From: Adenophora triphylla var. japonica
Taxonomy: Eukaryota > Streptophyta > Magnoliopsida > Asterales > Campanulaceae
Direction of reading: 5' to 3'
Assembly: GCA_022495995.1 (NCBI GenBank)
Contig: JAFEMH010000523.1
Location: 1-64,000 of the forward strand
Length of the DNA stretch: 64,000 nt
The notes under the pieces were generated by a model. It was not told where the DNA came from. It saw nothing but the letters and a program-made list of their open reading frames with translations, and did no database searches. Within the stretch, counting starts at the first letter, position 1, and each line of letters starts with the position of its first letter. Below are positions 20,955 to 33,647 of the stretch, piece by piece. The translations under genes and the position numbers were made by a program.

Positions 20955-20986
20955 CCTAGGCCGCCCTTTCGGGTTTTCAACCTAGT
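20955..20986 (-). promoter_or_regulatory. GNRA-tetraloop stem-loop with AAAA bulge (Tat copy)
   Basis: Sense strand: CTAGGTTG, AAAA, CCC, loop GAAA, GGG, CGGCCTAG. The outer eight bases pair with two G-U pairs, the four adenines bulge on the 5' side, and the inner three base pairs close a GAAA tetraloop. The same plan occurs twice in Athila element C (43832-43859 and 43911-43938). The matching place in element A (about 5257-5285) has decayed. Confidence 0.65.
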
Positions 20987-21031
20987 TGGGTATTACTCTT
21001 TTAGCACATTTGAGGGGAAATGACTCGATCT

Positions 21032-22877
21032 TTAGGCATAGTATATGCGGAGCTTGTCTCCGTTCACTGGATGCACGAAGGGATTTCCATCTAAGTCTGC
21101 GAGCTGCATGGCTCCCCCAGAAAAGATTTTATGAACTACGTAGGGTCCGACCCAGACGGGCACCCATTTGCCAAGTGGATTGGTGTGGGTCGGAGGCTTC
21201 TCTTTTAACACGAGGTTGCCTTCTCGGATGTCCCGATGTTTCACTTTCTTGTCAAAGGCTCTGGCCATTCTTGCTTGGTAAGCCCGGGTGTGTTCCATTG
21301 CTTTTAGACGACGTTCATCTAGCAGGGCCAACTCATCGTGGCGACTCTGGAGCCATTCGAATTCGTTGATCTGAATTTCCAACAACACGCAGAGCGAGGG
21401 AATTTCCAATTCGATTGGGAGCACGGCCTCCATTCCGTAAGTGAGGGCAAATGGCGTTTCCTTTGTGGCAGCTCTGACGGACGTTCTGTATCCCCAGAGG
21501 GCTAGGTGGAGCTTATCTGGCCAATCTCTGCCTCGGACAGCCATCTTCCTGATGATGTTTTCTAGAGTCTTGTTTTGCCGCTTCAAAAGCACCGTTGGTT
21601 TGGGGCCGATAAGGGGATGATTTGTGATGAGTTATTTTGAATTCTGCCAACAACCTGTCGCATTCTCCCTCGAAATGAGAACCATTATTGAAAATCACTT
21701 CAGCAGGCAATCTGTATCTGCACATGATATTTTCTTTGATAAAGAGGGCTACCTTCTTGGAATTGAGGACTTTGTAAGACTTGGCCTCGACCCATTTGGT
21801 GAAATAGTCTATGGCTACCAGGACGAACTCGTGACCGTTGCTTCCTGGTGGTATAACCTTGCCGATGACGTCAATTTTCCAGGTAACAGAAGGCCATGCA
21901 GTAGAGGTCATGGGAGGCAAATGGTTGAGATTTGAATAGCGCTGACATTTGTCGCAGCTTCTCACGAACTGGATGCAATCTGTTTCCATAGAGATCCAAA
22001 AATAGCCCATTCTCAGGATGACCTGCATTAAGGCTCGAGCATTCATGTGGGGGCCACAGGTACCACTATGTACTTTATTCATTAGCTCGGCAGCCCTTTG
22101 TTTACTGATACAGCGTAAGAGGGGACCTCGGTAGTGCCTTTTGTACAGCGTATCACCCAAAAGGTCGTAGTCGAAAGTCAGGCGTTTCAGAGCCATCATA
22201 CTTTTTGCCTTGATCCCTTCTTTGTATTCCCCGTCTTCATTTTTTAAGGAGGCTTCACCGCTTTTTAAGTATTGGTAGATTTGAACATACCACGGGTCAT
22301 CCACTGGTTCCCTCTCTGCTTCAATCTCAAAGCAGTAGGCTGGGTTTTCTCTTCTCCCCACTCTGAAGGGTTTGACTGATTTTCCTTCGGGTATTTCGAC
22401 AAGGGAGGCCAGTGTTTCCAGGGCATCTGTGAACCTGTTATGGTCTCTGGGTAGGTAGTGGAAGCTGACCTCCTTGAACTGGGCTGTGAGGTCTTCCATA
22501 TAGGCGTGATACTTTTGCAGACCCGAATCAATTGTTTTCCACTTGTTGGACAATTGGTTGATGATGAGAGCAGAGTCACCGTATACTTCCAACTCCTTAA
22601 TGTTTCTTTCTAAAGCGGCTTCCAATTCTGCTATGCAGGCTTCATACTCGGCAACATTGTTAGTGACCTCGAAGTTGAGCTTTACGGCCATGGGAGTATG
22701 TTCATCAGTGGGGTCGACCATGATCATTCCTATCCCATTCCCCCATTTGTTAGCTGCCCCATCAAAGAAAAGTTGCCAGCGATTTTCTCCTTCTAGAGCG
22801 AAAACTCCTTCATCAGGGAATTGAGGTTCAGGTCCTTGGCATTCATCACTTGGGAAGTCAGCCAGCTGTTCTGCCAT
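21032..22877 (-). pseudogene. Second RNase H and integrase of element B
   Basis: From 22877: WQLFFDGAANKWGNGIGMI and EVYGDSALIINQLSNKWK are the catalytic blocks of the extra plant-type RNase H of Tat elements. Integrase follows with HSGTCGPHMNARAL and CDKCQR (zinc region), WKIDVIG (first catalytic Asp), then VIFNNGSHF, where the second catalytic Asp is replaced by Asn. QTNGAFEAAK marks the catalytic Glu region. A frameshift near 21580 separates the C-terminal part (LHLALWGYRTSVRAATK to the stop at 21032). The D-to-N change plus the frameshift predict a dead integrase. Confidence 0.88.
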
Positions 22878-22880
22878 TAC

Positions 22881-25155
22881 TCATCCTTTCACGGATTTCC
22901 TCGTCACATAATTGATGTCGTACTCAGTCAGAAAGAATGACCATTTTGCCAATCTCATGGAGAGGGAGGGCTTGTCGAACAGGTATTTGATGGGATCCAA
23001 TTTCGAGACCAAGTGTACTGAGTGAGACTTCATGTAGTGCTTCAACTTTCCCACTACCCATACTAGACCTGCGCAGGTCTTCTCGCAAACTGAGTAGTTG
23101 AGTTCGCTGCCTTGTAACTTTCTGCTCACAAAATAGATGGCACTTTCAATTTTGGAGTCTTTCTTCTCCTGTGCCAGCATAGCCCCAATTGCTGTGTCTG
23201 TGACAGTTAGGTACAGCAGTAGTGGCTTTTGTCGATGAGGGGGGCAAAGGATCGGATATGCCTTGACCTTTTCAAAAGCAAACTGGCATTCTGGGTTCCA
23301 TTCAGTGGATGTGCTCTTCTTCATCAGCTTAAATATGGGCTCACAGATGGAGGTCAGTTGATTCACGAAGCGGCTTATGTACTGCAACCTTCCCATAAAA
23401 GATTTAACCTCTGTTAGTGTTCGAGGCGGCTTCATCTCAACTATGGCTTTGATCTTCTGCGGGTCCACTTCGATTCCCCGTTCAGTTACCATGTACCCCA
23501 ACACTTTACCTCGCTTGACGCCGAAGGAGCATTTAGCTGGGTTCAGCCTCATGGAATGTTCTCTGAGGCGGTCGAAGAATTTTCTCAAATCGATGAAGTG
23601 TTGACCATCGGATCCTTTGGAGTGGACTATCATGTCATCCACGTAGACCTCTATTTCTATATGAATCATATCATGGAACAGGGCGATGGCAGCCCTCTGA
23701 TAGTGTAGCAATACATTCCCCAGGGGGTAGTGAAAGCTGTCTTGGCCTGGTCCTCTTCGGCCATTTTGATCTGGTTGTAATCGGCGAAACCATCAATGAA
23801 AGACTTGACCTCGTAATTGGTTGTGGTATCTACCAGCATGTCAATGTTGGGCAGGGGGAAGTCATCCTTTGGGCTGGCTTTGTTGAGATCTCTAAAATCC
23901 ACTCAGCATCGGACTTTTCCGTTAGCCTTGGTGACTGTTACGATGTTGGAGAGCCAGGTGGGGTACTCAATGACCCTGATGAATCCCACCTTGAGCATTT
24001 CTCAATTTCTTCTTTCACTTGTAATGACCATTCGGGCTTGATCTTTCTCAGCTTTTGCTTTACTGTCTTTACTTCGGGGTCCAATGGTATTCTGTGCTCC
24101 ACTATGGAGGGATCGAGGCCACGCATATCCATGTAAGACCATGCGAACACGTCCACAAATTCTTTGAGTAGCTTAGTCAGGGTTGCTCGTTCAGGCCCAT
24201 CGAAGAAACTGCCAATCTGCGTCTCTTTAGGCTCTTCTGCAGTTCCCAGATTCACACGAGTCAAAACCTCCTCGGCAGCTTGGGCTCGGTTTTTCTCTTT
24301 CTCAACAACCTGCTTAAAGATTTCTTTAATGTATTGTTCGTTTAGTGTGTCTGCATCTTTATCTAGTGAATCATTATTAACCGTTTTTAAGTTGTTAGTT
24401 AATTTATCATTAGTTAAAGTGGCGATCAGGGGATACTCGGAAAGGTCGATCATTTCATTCAGAGTAAAAGGAAGTACAACATTGGCTACAATTTCATAGT
24501 CTTCTGGCGTAAGGCCATCAGACAACTCTAGGGACTCGAACTCGACGACAAGAGACTCAGAGGACTTGAGGTAGGTGGACACAAGGGGACGGGGGACCAA
24601 TCCAAGCTTCGTGACCATTTCTTCTTTGCTCGCGGACGGACCGGAGAGAGTTTCCCAATTCTTCAAGGGCATGGTAGACTGCATGACCATGGCTCGGGGA
24701 TCTAACGGCTTCTGTCCTCCTACTTCGATTACTGCGATCATTTCTTTCACTGAACCCAAGTCGATTAGGTCTGGAATGTGCACTTCTTCCCCAAACATCT
24801 GCTGCATGACGGGACCATCCCATTCATCTAGGGAGAATTCAGGAGTCTTGGCCTTTGGCATGACCAGTTCAAACTCAGCTTTTGTGGCCTCCTCGACAGT
24901 CGGGATGACTTCGTTGAGCTTCTCAAAATGCTTTACCAGCTCTGGTACCCCTTTGAAAGCGTACTTGCTCTTCATGGTGGTAGTAGCCCCAGGTATCTTG
25001 GGTAGATCGAGAAACATTCTTCGGACGGGGTTGGCTCTGGTTCCCCTGAACTTACTGAGGTTCTCCTGTAGCTTCAGCCAGCCTTCTGTAGGAGTGGGCT
25101 CTTTGACGGCGGAATTGTCCAGCTGTGGAGCGCCCTTTATGAAGTAGTCATTCAT
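22881..25155 (-). pseudogene. Reverse transcriptase and first RNase H of element B
   Basis: The RT leader (DLSEYPLIATLTNDKLTNN) and RT palm blocks are in order: PEWSLQVKEEIEK, VDFRDLNKASPKDDFPLPN, then EVYVDDMIVHSKG (YVDD active site, near 23625-23650). A short deletion near 23700 removes the usual MPFGL-type motif between WGMYCYT and YQRAA. The RNase H region reads LLLYLTVTDTAIGAMLAQE, with SAIYFVSRKLQGSELNYS after it. Stops or shifts occur near 23938, 23905 and 23700, and a stop at 22881 separates the next domain. Confidence 0.88.
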
Positions 25156-25189
25156 GTCAAGACTGAAAGGGGAGATTTAGGACCACTGA

Positions 25190-26059
25190 AAGGGTTCTTT
25201 TTTGCAGAAGCTTCCTTTCTTTTTCGAGCAATTTCTTTCTCTTTTCCAGCTCCTCTGAAGTTGGCTCATATCCCAGGCCATGGCGAGTTTTCTATTCCTT
25301 CACCTCAATGACCTTGTGAGTCCCTTGTAGGCGTTTTCCGAGACCCAGACCAGGTAGGTCATTCATCTTTCTCATCATCCTCATAACAGGAGGGATCTTG
25401 TCCCGGGTGACAGTCAGATCCACGTTTCAAACTTGGAATTTAGGAGAATCGACTGTGAAGCCAGTCAGCATGAGGCCATCCTCATCATGTTTGATCTCCA
25501 GGATAGGTATTCCACCTGTGTCAGTGCCTTCCAAAGTGACTAGGTCTCCATAAATGGTTGTTTGATTCCCATCTGAAATGAACTTTACACACTGATGAAG
25601 GATCGAAGCGACCCCATTAACTTGGTGCAGCCAAGGTCTTCCCAACAGAGCATTAAAGGTGATTGGGATATCAATGACTTGGAATTCTACGGGTATCATT
25701 TTCTTGCCGAACCACAGATTTAAAGTAGCAGCCCCAAGTACCGTATGAGACGTTGAGTCATAGGCCTTGACTGTAAGGGAGGAAGGCTTCAGATCTATAG
25801 GCTTGATGCCGAGCAGGCTCATGATCTTTGCTGGGAGGATGTTCATCACAGACCCGTTGTCAACTAGGACCCGAGGGAGGCGTCGTTCATCCAATTGGAC
25901 TGTGATGAAGAGAGGCTCATTATGATCGGCTCCGAACTGGGGGAGATCTAGGTCTGTGAAGGTGACTATGTTTCCGTAGTGGATGTTCCCAATTAATTGC
26001 ACCACGTCGTCAGGGGTAGCATCAATAGGGACCAGTGTGCGGGCCAGACTTTCTTCCAA
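25190..26059 (-). pseudogene. Protease and G-patch-like segment of element B
   Basis: The protease block VLVDNGSVMNILPAK (about 25815-25860) carries the D-x-G-S active site and ALLGRPWLHQVNGVA the second conserved block. Downstream, in another frame around 25260-25390, lie MRMMRKMNDLPGLGLGKRLQ and GLGYEP, a G-patch-like pattern, split by a TAG stop. Element A has the same G-patch after its protease. G-patch domains bind RNA or helicases and are known after the protease of some betaretroviruses. Confidence 0.75.
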
Positions 26060-26285
26060 TTTCAGCTTGTGGGGATAAGATGAGGTGAGTAAGGACCACA
26101 GAGAGATTTTAGCTTAAGTCTGCTTCAGGCGAGTGAGTACGGGATCCTCTTTCTCGGGGTTAGGAGTTTTATTTGTCTTGGCATATTGGTTACGGTTTTC
26201 CACAGGTGCTTGATTTGCGACTTCTTTTACGTCTTGGGATTACCACGATAGATCTGCCGGATCTGGTCAACGGGTTCACTTCTCC

Positions 26286-27324
26286 CTATGGCCTATTTGT
26301 CGCCGCGTTACAGGACTCGTTTAATGCTGCTAAGGTCAACGGAGGAGCTTGTTTAGCAACTGGCCACCGGTTCTGACTGATTTTGTTGCAAGTCTCTCGG
26401 AGCTTAGCAATGGTGAGGGGCTGAGCTTGGGGATATTGGGTATTGCGGCTTACGGCGGGCGGCCTTCGGATTGCTTCCCAAGTTACGGGTTTCTGAGCCT
26501 GGGATTGCGTCATTATCCCTTGGATGGCCCACAGAGCTAGGGCTTCTTCCGATTCATCCTGATCAGGGTCTGCATTGTCCCATGTCTGCTTGAGCTTGCC
26601 CACAGTTAGCATACAGCAGGAACTATTACCTCCCGGGCTTGGTGGCTTTTCCCTACGTCTCGGCTTTATACGCGGTCCAGTGCCTTTTATAATACTCAGC
26701 GCTAGAGATTATTATGGCATTCTGCACGGGAGGTGCATCAGGTATCATGCCGGTGTCCAGGACCTCTCTCAGAGCTGATATACACTCGAGAAAATTGACT
26801 TCTTCCTTGGTAATCCTGGCGAGGATTGTTACTTTGCCTTGGGACGGGCTTGATCTGACAATGGTTACTTTCTCACTGGGGAGGATAGGGGCCAGTCTCC
26901 CTTTTTCTAACAGATTTTCAACTATCTGCTTAGATTGGATGCTCGAGAATCCTTTCCCCAGAGTATGGTAAGTGGTGTTGAACTCCACGACATCTAGATA
27001 TTAAGCCCCAGGAAAATCCATGGCTTTCATGTCTTCGGTTACGTGGTCGTCCCCTGAAGTTTCCTCAATTTTCCGACTGTCGGCTTCCATCTCATTGTAC
27101 ACCATTTTCCTCTCGTTTTGCGAGGCTAAGCAATCACAAGTGAAGGATTGACGGTGCCGTTCGCATGGCCCAGCGGCGGCTCGTAACACACGAGTCCAAC
27201 TGAGAAGTTCTCGGGGTCCCTTTCTGGGTATCGGGGCTACTAAAAAGGCGTCATGTGGGTCCATGGGTATGTAGGCAAGCTGAGTGGCTTCGGATCCATG
27301 ACCCTTTTTAGTGATTCCAGGCAC
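26286..27324 (-). pseudogene. Linker between gag and protease, unknown function
   Basis: Several open stretches run in turn: 27001-27324, 26653-26988 (WTAYKAET end; KRHW) and 26286-26612 with two imperfect copies of a LTxxKLxxTWxxA-type motif. I do not recognise a domain. Similar long linkers occur in Ogre-like gag-pro regions. Confidence 0.5.
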
Positions 27325-27752
27325 TCAGTGTGCTCGAGAGGTTCAGCAGTGACTCTTATTGCAGTGATGCCGTCCATTCTAGGGGAGGAATAAAGGGATC
27401 CAATGACATTCACAAACTCATTGTTCGCTGGAGGCTGAAAGCCTGCCTTTTCGATTAGTGCTTCAATGAAACTTCTCCATTCGCCTACTAGTTTTTCATA
27501 GGGGACGTTGTACTCCAGGATTTCAGATCCATATTCCTCTTCAGATGGGCTCTGTTGCTCCTCATCCTCCGATGTGTTTGAGCATTGACCACAGTTGCAT
27601 CTTGAGAAGGACTCCTCATAGGGGTCAGTTTACATTGGTTCCTGATCCACATTTTTCGATGGCTCTTCGTCGTCGCTGGCCGACAGCCACCCATTGTGCC
27701 TATTGTGCCTGGCACCCATGCGGTCATTTTCGGCGTGATTGTTCTAAGCTGT

Positions 27753-30716
27753 TTATGGGTCTTGGGCTTCAGTTGATTCTTCACTCTCGTCATCGTCACT
27801 GTCATCAGAGTCATTGTCACTGTCATCAGAGTCATCATCACTGTCATCAGAATCATCATCATCCCATACTATCCGAACTTCGCCTAAGAGAGAGCGCCGG
27901 TCATATCTATTAGGGGAGGAAAGGTGCGTGCAACCACAGAAGTTGTCATAGGCCCCCAATGCTGGAAGTGGCAGTTGCGACTCGGCTTTTCCTCCCAGGA
28001 ACTGCGGGGGAAGAGCGAGAGGTGGCGGTACGTATTTGACCCCAAGGAGTATATGGAAGCAATCCTCCTCATCTGATCCTTTGCCTTCACTGTTATCAGG
28101 ACTGTACTCGGCTTCTCCCAGAACCATTTTGCAGAAGTGTACTAGCTCGAGGTGTGCTTCGGCCTCTTTGCTAATAAGCCCTAATACGGGTGCCCGTCTA
28201 AAGCTTTCTCGTTCAATTCTTCTTGAATGCTCTAGCCATCTTGTGTAAATGTTTTTCTCATAGTTTGATCTGAATGGCCCCAGTTCTCCAGTGTCAGCTA
28301 TCCCTTCTTCTGAGAAGTAGTGAGCTTCGTAGTCATGCAAGGAGTTGCTAACGTGGGACCAAGGGGAATTAGCCTGTTCTTCATTCTCGAGGCTGAGTGG
28401 GAATCCGAATTCGGGATCCTCGACCAAGTTAATCAGGGGTATTTGGGAGTCCTCGTTTAGCTCATTATCCAAATCTTCCTTGGCGCGAGAGGGCTCTCCG
28501 ATCTCAATCATGTTCACCCTGTTGTTATTCCTAGGGAATGGATTGTTGACTGTGTTGGGCCCCTCGGGTACTTCTAGCTTTCCTTTTTCAATTAGCTCTC
28601 GTATAACCTTCCTCAGAACTATACAATCGTCAGTAAGGTTCCCGTGGTACTGATGAAAAGCACAGTGTTTGGTGGTGTCGAAGGGATCTTTGGGATCCAC
28701 AGGCAGTAATTGTCCAAAGGCCGAATCAAACCCTCCTTGACCAGTCCTCTGAAAACTTCACTCAGGGGCATTCCAAAGTTACTGAACTTTATACTCTGAG
28801 GCTTGGGCATCTCGACTTTCCTAGGCACGAAAGGAGTGGCATTGTTGCAATTCTGTCCGGCAAAGTTGACAGCTTCTTTGCCCTTGGGCTGGACAGGAAC
28901 ATGATTGGCGACACTGGCTCGGTACCGGTAAGTAGGGGCAGCTACTTGTTGTTGATTGTAAGCTTTCTCGAATTTAGCCCCAGAGTTGACCATGGCACGC
29001 AGATCTGGATAGGGGAAATTGCTGAGGGATGCCCTCAAGTGAGGCTTCAAACATGACTGAAAGATATCCAACTGCTCTTCATCAGAAGGAGGAATGGCCA
29101 TTTCACTCAACTTAAGGTTCCAACGTTTGTAAAAATCACCAATATTCTCATCAGGGCGTTGCATAGTTGTCTGCAAGTCTACCCGATTCGTCTCCCATTC
29201 TAGGTTGGCCTTGTACTTTTCGGTGAAGACATTGGTGATCTGTTCCCAAGTGGCCCTGGACTCGGGTTTCAATCGAAGAACCATTTCAGAGCCCCGAGTT
29301 TAAAGAGAAATTTGAAGTAATCGGCTAGCTGCTGGTTCGTGCATCCTTTGGCTTTCATAGCTAGGGTATAGGTGTCCAGATGGATTTTTGGACAGGCAGT
29401 TCCATCAAATAGTTCTAAGCTAGGCATCACGAACTTGTGGGGTAAAGGCACAATAGAATCAGGATCTGTGGGCCGAAGAGCAGCCTTCTTTCCTGTCAGC
29501 TCGGCAATCTGCACTTTCATTTCCTTGTGTTGTTCCATGAACCAAGCCAGATGAGGGTCCGGTGGTGGAGCGGAGCGTTGAGCCGGTGGGCGAAATTTGG
29601 AGAGAGGAGTTACCGTTGGCGGCACTTTGGTGGAAGGGATGGCGGTGCAGGGGACATAGGTGAAAACTTGTCCTTGGCCCAAATTACCCAGGGAGTGTAA
29701 GTAGGAGCACAGGGCAAAGGTATAGAACCCAGCGGCTTGCTGTTGACTTCCAATTGGCAAAGAGGGTGGTGGCAGCCCTGAGGTGGCCGGATAGCTCGGG
29801 TTCCCGGGGTGAGACTCATAAGTAGGGTTAAATGCGGGCTGTGGTCCCTGGTTTTTGAACTGCATGCCTGGCTGCGGTGATGGTGTATAACCGGGAGGAT
29901 ACTGCGGTCCCGGTGATTCTAATGAGACTGGGATGGGGGCTTGCTGACCCATTGGACCTTGAGTGTGAAATGGGTTTGTGGAAGCTGGCGAGGTGTTAGG
30001 GGCTGCAGGACCAACATCATGTTGAGGAGGGGCACCTGATTGTTGTCCTAGACCAAACTGTAGTGGTGGCATTCTAGATTATTGTTGCGGTACTCTGAAC
30101 TGTTGTTGTGAAGGTCCGGGGATGATCGGTTCCAAGCGAGGCGGGATCCCGACTTCTTTGCGGCATTAGAGGTACCCCCGGCCAGGTAGGAATACATTTC
30201 CTACTGATTATGTCCCCATTGAGGAATTGCGAATTGGCTTGTCCCACCAGACTGTATGGGCCTAGTAGCCTGTGGTTGAGGAGCTGGCTGACCCGTAGAT
30301 CTAGAAGCATGGGCTCCGGTAGTGGTATCGTAGGAGGCTGGCGATGGCATCCTGGAGTAGTCAGGGCGACCGAGAGTGGGATTAGGGTCCTCCTCTTCTT
30401 CCACGGTAAAAGTGCCGTCGGGATTAAGACTGGCGGCCAAACCATGGCTCCTAATAGCCTCCAGAAGGCTGTTCATCTGTGCTTCCTGCCGCAGCCTCAT
30501 TTGCTCGGCTAACTGATTCCACTGTTGTTTTGTCTGGGGAGTCCCGAGAGGCGGAGTGATATTGTCCCCATTGTGGCCAGCTGATGCAGACATTCTGAAA
30601 ATCGGAGTTGAAGCGAACGGTAAAGCTGACGATGCGCTTGATTCTTCCCAACTAGCCAGACGGTGACCCGGTGTCCATACCCAAGCCTTGTGAGGTGCTG
30701 CGGGAGGAAGATACAA
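27753..30716 (-). pseudogene. Gag of element B, broken
   Basis: From 30716: a Q/P-rich N-terminal part (two frames), then the capsid-like block KFVMPSLELFDGTACPKIHL and NVFTEKYKANLEWETNRVDL, which is the retrotransposon gag signature. A CxFHx4Hx4C-type zinc finger (CAFHQYHGNLTDDC, near 28640-28665) is in the last segment. The C-terminal end at about 27770-27865 is an Asp-Ser run (DDSDDDSDDSDNDS). Frames change near 30073, 29270 and 28690, so no intact gag is made. Confidence 0.85.
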
Positions 30717-30779
30717 GGGAGGTTCAAACTTTGGGGGTTGAAGAAAAAGGGTAGGTGTTTGGGCTCAGGGCTCATGCAA

Positions 30780-32046
30780 CATGCGATTATTTGTTTTCGT
30801 TTACTTAAAACGTGTTTTATTAAAACCTAAGCGGTTGGAAAAGATTGCTCTTCTTTTTTTTCTTTAAACTACTCTAAGTCCTGGATCAGTGGGACCCATC
30901 ACTACGCCTGGGGACCCTCAACCTGTAACCCCGAATAAGGGCTCCGTAGGGCAAGCGGGTCCCATCGACCGAAAAGGAAAACAAGCCTAAGGTCTGACGG
31001 ATCATGAAGGCTTAACGCTCACTCGATGTAAATTACCGGCAAGGCCAGCATCGAGGGTCAAGATCGAGTCAAAGTGCCTGACGGAAAACTGGCATGACTC
31101 CGACTGATAGTCCACAAGGGATCTTGACTCGTCGTTGGTTAAGCAGTAATTAGACATGGATTGAACGTTAATTCTTGATGACTCGGTGTCATGTCGGGAG
31201 CCGGTGTATGAGCTGTGCGGGTCAAAGTCAAAGTCCGAGCCCAGTCAAGATCGGGTCAAAGTACATGACGGAAAACTGGCATGACTTCGACTAAGTTAGG
31301 TCTGCGGGGGATCCTGACTTGGCACGCTGACTAGGGTTTGACCTACACGGGGCATGCACTGACACAGTATGACACGGACCTAACCAAAAACCAACCGAGT
31401 CTCGGAAAAAGTGTGTCACGGATAAGTGCAGGGTCGACACGAGGGTAAACCAATGGCTATTTGGGTAGTCCCGTGCTCGCACCGAGAGGCGTAGTAAGGC
31501 CTCCCAGGCTGCTACTGAGATTTCCCGGGTTCAGGACGTAGTGTGCAGTGTAAGGTCGACGTGCGCGTAGTGTGTGGCAGTCTATCTTCCTTTTTGAGGT
31601 AAAAAATAGAAATTTTCAAATGTATCTTAAAGGCATGATGCATGTAGAAAAGATTTTTTTTTTGAAAACATTTTCGAAAACATTTTTTTTTTGAAAACAT
31701 GTAAGCACATAAGCACATAAGCACATAAAGTTTAACAGTTAAAAGAGTCGATCCGACAGTCAAAATTTGACTTTTTCGGGACGGTCAAAACGATAACAAC
31801 GCATAACGGGAAAATACATACACACACAAAACAAAAGTCTCAAGCGTTGGGACGGAAGTTTGACCCACAAAAGCCTTTTTTTTTTTTGAAATGACACCAG
31901 TACGTGGCATTGTTATACCATATTTTATCCCCGGCTCCAATAAGGAGGCGTTAACAGGAAGGCTAATGGTTTCCCGCCTATATACTTTAGTATCATTTTT
32001 TTATTTATTATTATTTTTTTTCATAAAAAAAAAAGCTTATAAATTT
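30780..32046 (-). other. Leader of element B with a direct repeat
   Basis: No gene is seen. A segment of about 60 bases (core CTGACGGAAAACTGGCATGA and variants) occurs twice, at about 31066-31130 and 31250-31315. Poly-A/T tracts at 31650-31690, 31875-31890 and 31990-32035 flank the primer site. This is the 5' untranslated leader between PBS and gag. Confidence 0.65.
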
Positions 32047-32062
32047 CCCAGCGGAGTCGCCA
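32047..32062 (-). promoter_or_regulatory. Primer binding site, tRNA-Arg type
   Basis: On the minus strand TGGCGACTCCGCTGGG begins one base after the LTR end. It is complementary to the 3' end (with CCA) of plant tRNA-Arg, as known for Ogre/Tat elements. Confidence 0.85.
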
Positions 32063-32969
32063 CTGTGATGATGTGTATTCGATTTTTCCTCTTTTGGCGC
32101 CCGACAAGACCTTTGTTTTTTTGGAAGTTTTGAAAAATCTTTAACAGACTTTGAAAAATCATTTCGGTGTCGCCACGCCTTTTTTAGTTTAAGGGCCAAA
32201 ACTTTGAAAAATACCCAATATTAGAGAAAGTGAGTTCGGAGGTCACGTTACACTCCGGGAAGAACGTTTGGCGTTCACCCGAAATGCCTCGTACGACGAG
32301 TCTTCCTCACTTGAAACCTTTTGTGTGTGTGTTTGTGTGTATTTAAAAGGACTTTACTAAAAATAACTGAAATTTTAGGGACTGAACTGAAAAAACAGTT
32401 TGAAAACAGTGATTAAATTGGAAATAACAGAAAACTGAGGGACTGTTTGCAGATGACAATGTCATCCGCGTGGACAAGAATGCAGTGCAATCTCATCCAC
32501 GCGAATAGCCCTGCAGTGTCAATATTTTTACAGTTTCCAGTTTAGTCACTGTAATTTCCAGAAAGTTAAGCTTGGAATTATGGCGAAAAGACGAAAGTAA
32601 AGGGGTGTTTGGATTTTGGCATCCATGCTTGTCCTCTCTTTCCCTAGACTAGGATTAGTGGTCATAAGTGATGAATCCACTTAATCAAGTCATCCCGGGG
32701 GTACGTTAGGACTTTGTGAGCACTTCATTTGCTAAGGGAAAAGGGGAATTTGACATGAAAGTAAATTTGAACAAGGGATAGGTCAAGATATATCAACTTT
32801 AGAGGAAGATTTCTAAGGTGGTCATAAGATGACCATCCTTGAGATCTATACTCAAGTGTATCTCCTACATCTTGTGTAACCTAGTTTGTTAGTCTAGATG
32901 ATTTTCATCCAAGGAAAGTGTTCCAAGGTGAGCATCTTAGACTAGGGAGGGGGATTTGCAAGGAAGTAA

Positions 32970-33260
32970 ATGATGTGGACCATTTGAAATGATCATCTAT
33001 GGAGATTGACTCCAAGATGACCATATTTAGGTCAAGAAAACAAGTAAAGACTAGAAATGTAAAGAGGCATGAAATTAGCAAATATGGACCATTTGAAGTG
33101 GTCATCCATGGAGATGAACTCCAAGATGACCATCTTCTAGGTCAAGCAAGCAAGTACCAAATAATGTAAAAAAGGGGAGTGTGAAATAACATAAAAGTAA
33201 AGGAAAATGTGGATCAACTTGGAGGATCATCCATGGAAATGGATTCCATGGAGATCCTCT
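32970..33260. repeat. Three imperfect tandem copies of about 112-125 bp within LTR B
   Basis: Blocks beginning ATGTGGACCATTTGAAATGA, ATATGGACCATTTGAAGTGG and ATGTGGATCAACTTGGAGGA start at about 32972, 33083 and 33208, each followed by CATCxATGGAGAT-like sequence. Confidence 0.75.
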
Positions 33261-33575
33261 TGAATCCTTGGGACAAGAGGGGAAGGGTATGAGCAAGTAA
33301 GTAAATAAACAAGGCTACATCATTTTTATATGAAATGTATGCATGGATAAAGGAGATTTGAGTAAGGGAGGTGAGGGTTTACCAATTGTTTCTTGGTTTG
33401 TTGTTTAGGGTTTGAGAGATTTCAAGGCTTAAGATTAGTTTGAGATGTATTTGAGGTTGGATTTTGAATTGTGAAGGTGTAAATGGCTATTTGGGAATGG
33501 ATTTTGACAGCATAACAGTAGGTTTTCGTGTTTTTTGGGTTTTTTCTCTCTTGTTAAACTGATGGAGAAGGGTTG

Positions 33576-33647
33576 TATTTATAGGTTGTCTGAGTGCAGA
33601 TCTTATCCACGTGGACAAGATTGTAGGTCTGTCTTGTCGCGCGGATG
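33576..33647 (-). promoter_or_regulatory. LTR B core promoter: two palindromes, 18 bases, TATAAATA
   Basis: On the minus strand CATCCGCGCGACAAG (33647-33633) and CTTGTCCACGTGGATAAG (33619-33602) precede TATAAATA (33583-33576), with 18 bases between. Both palindromes recur in the antisense gene promoter at 18905-18955. A third pair of the same type is at 32461-32508 in the same LTR. Confidence 0.6.

Larger units (their letters stand above)
20579..21031 (-). other. Non-coding segment between the antisense gene and pol, conserved with element A
   Basis: It contains two predicted stem-loops, annotated separately, in a segment matching 5182-5420. No gene is seen. It must hold the 3' ends of both convergent transcripts unless they overlap. 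Confidence 0.6.

Noticed and set aside
27545..27913. His-rich plus-strand frame of 122 codons
   Set aside because: It is the antisense reading of the Asp-Ser repeat of gag in element B.
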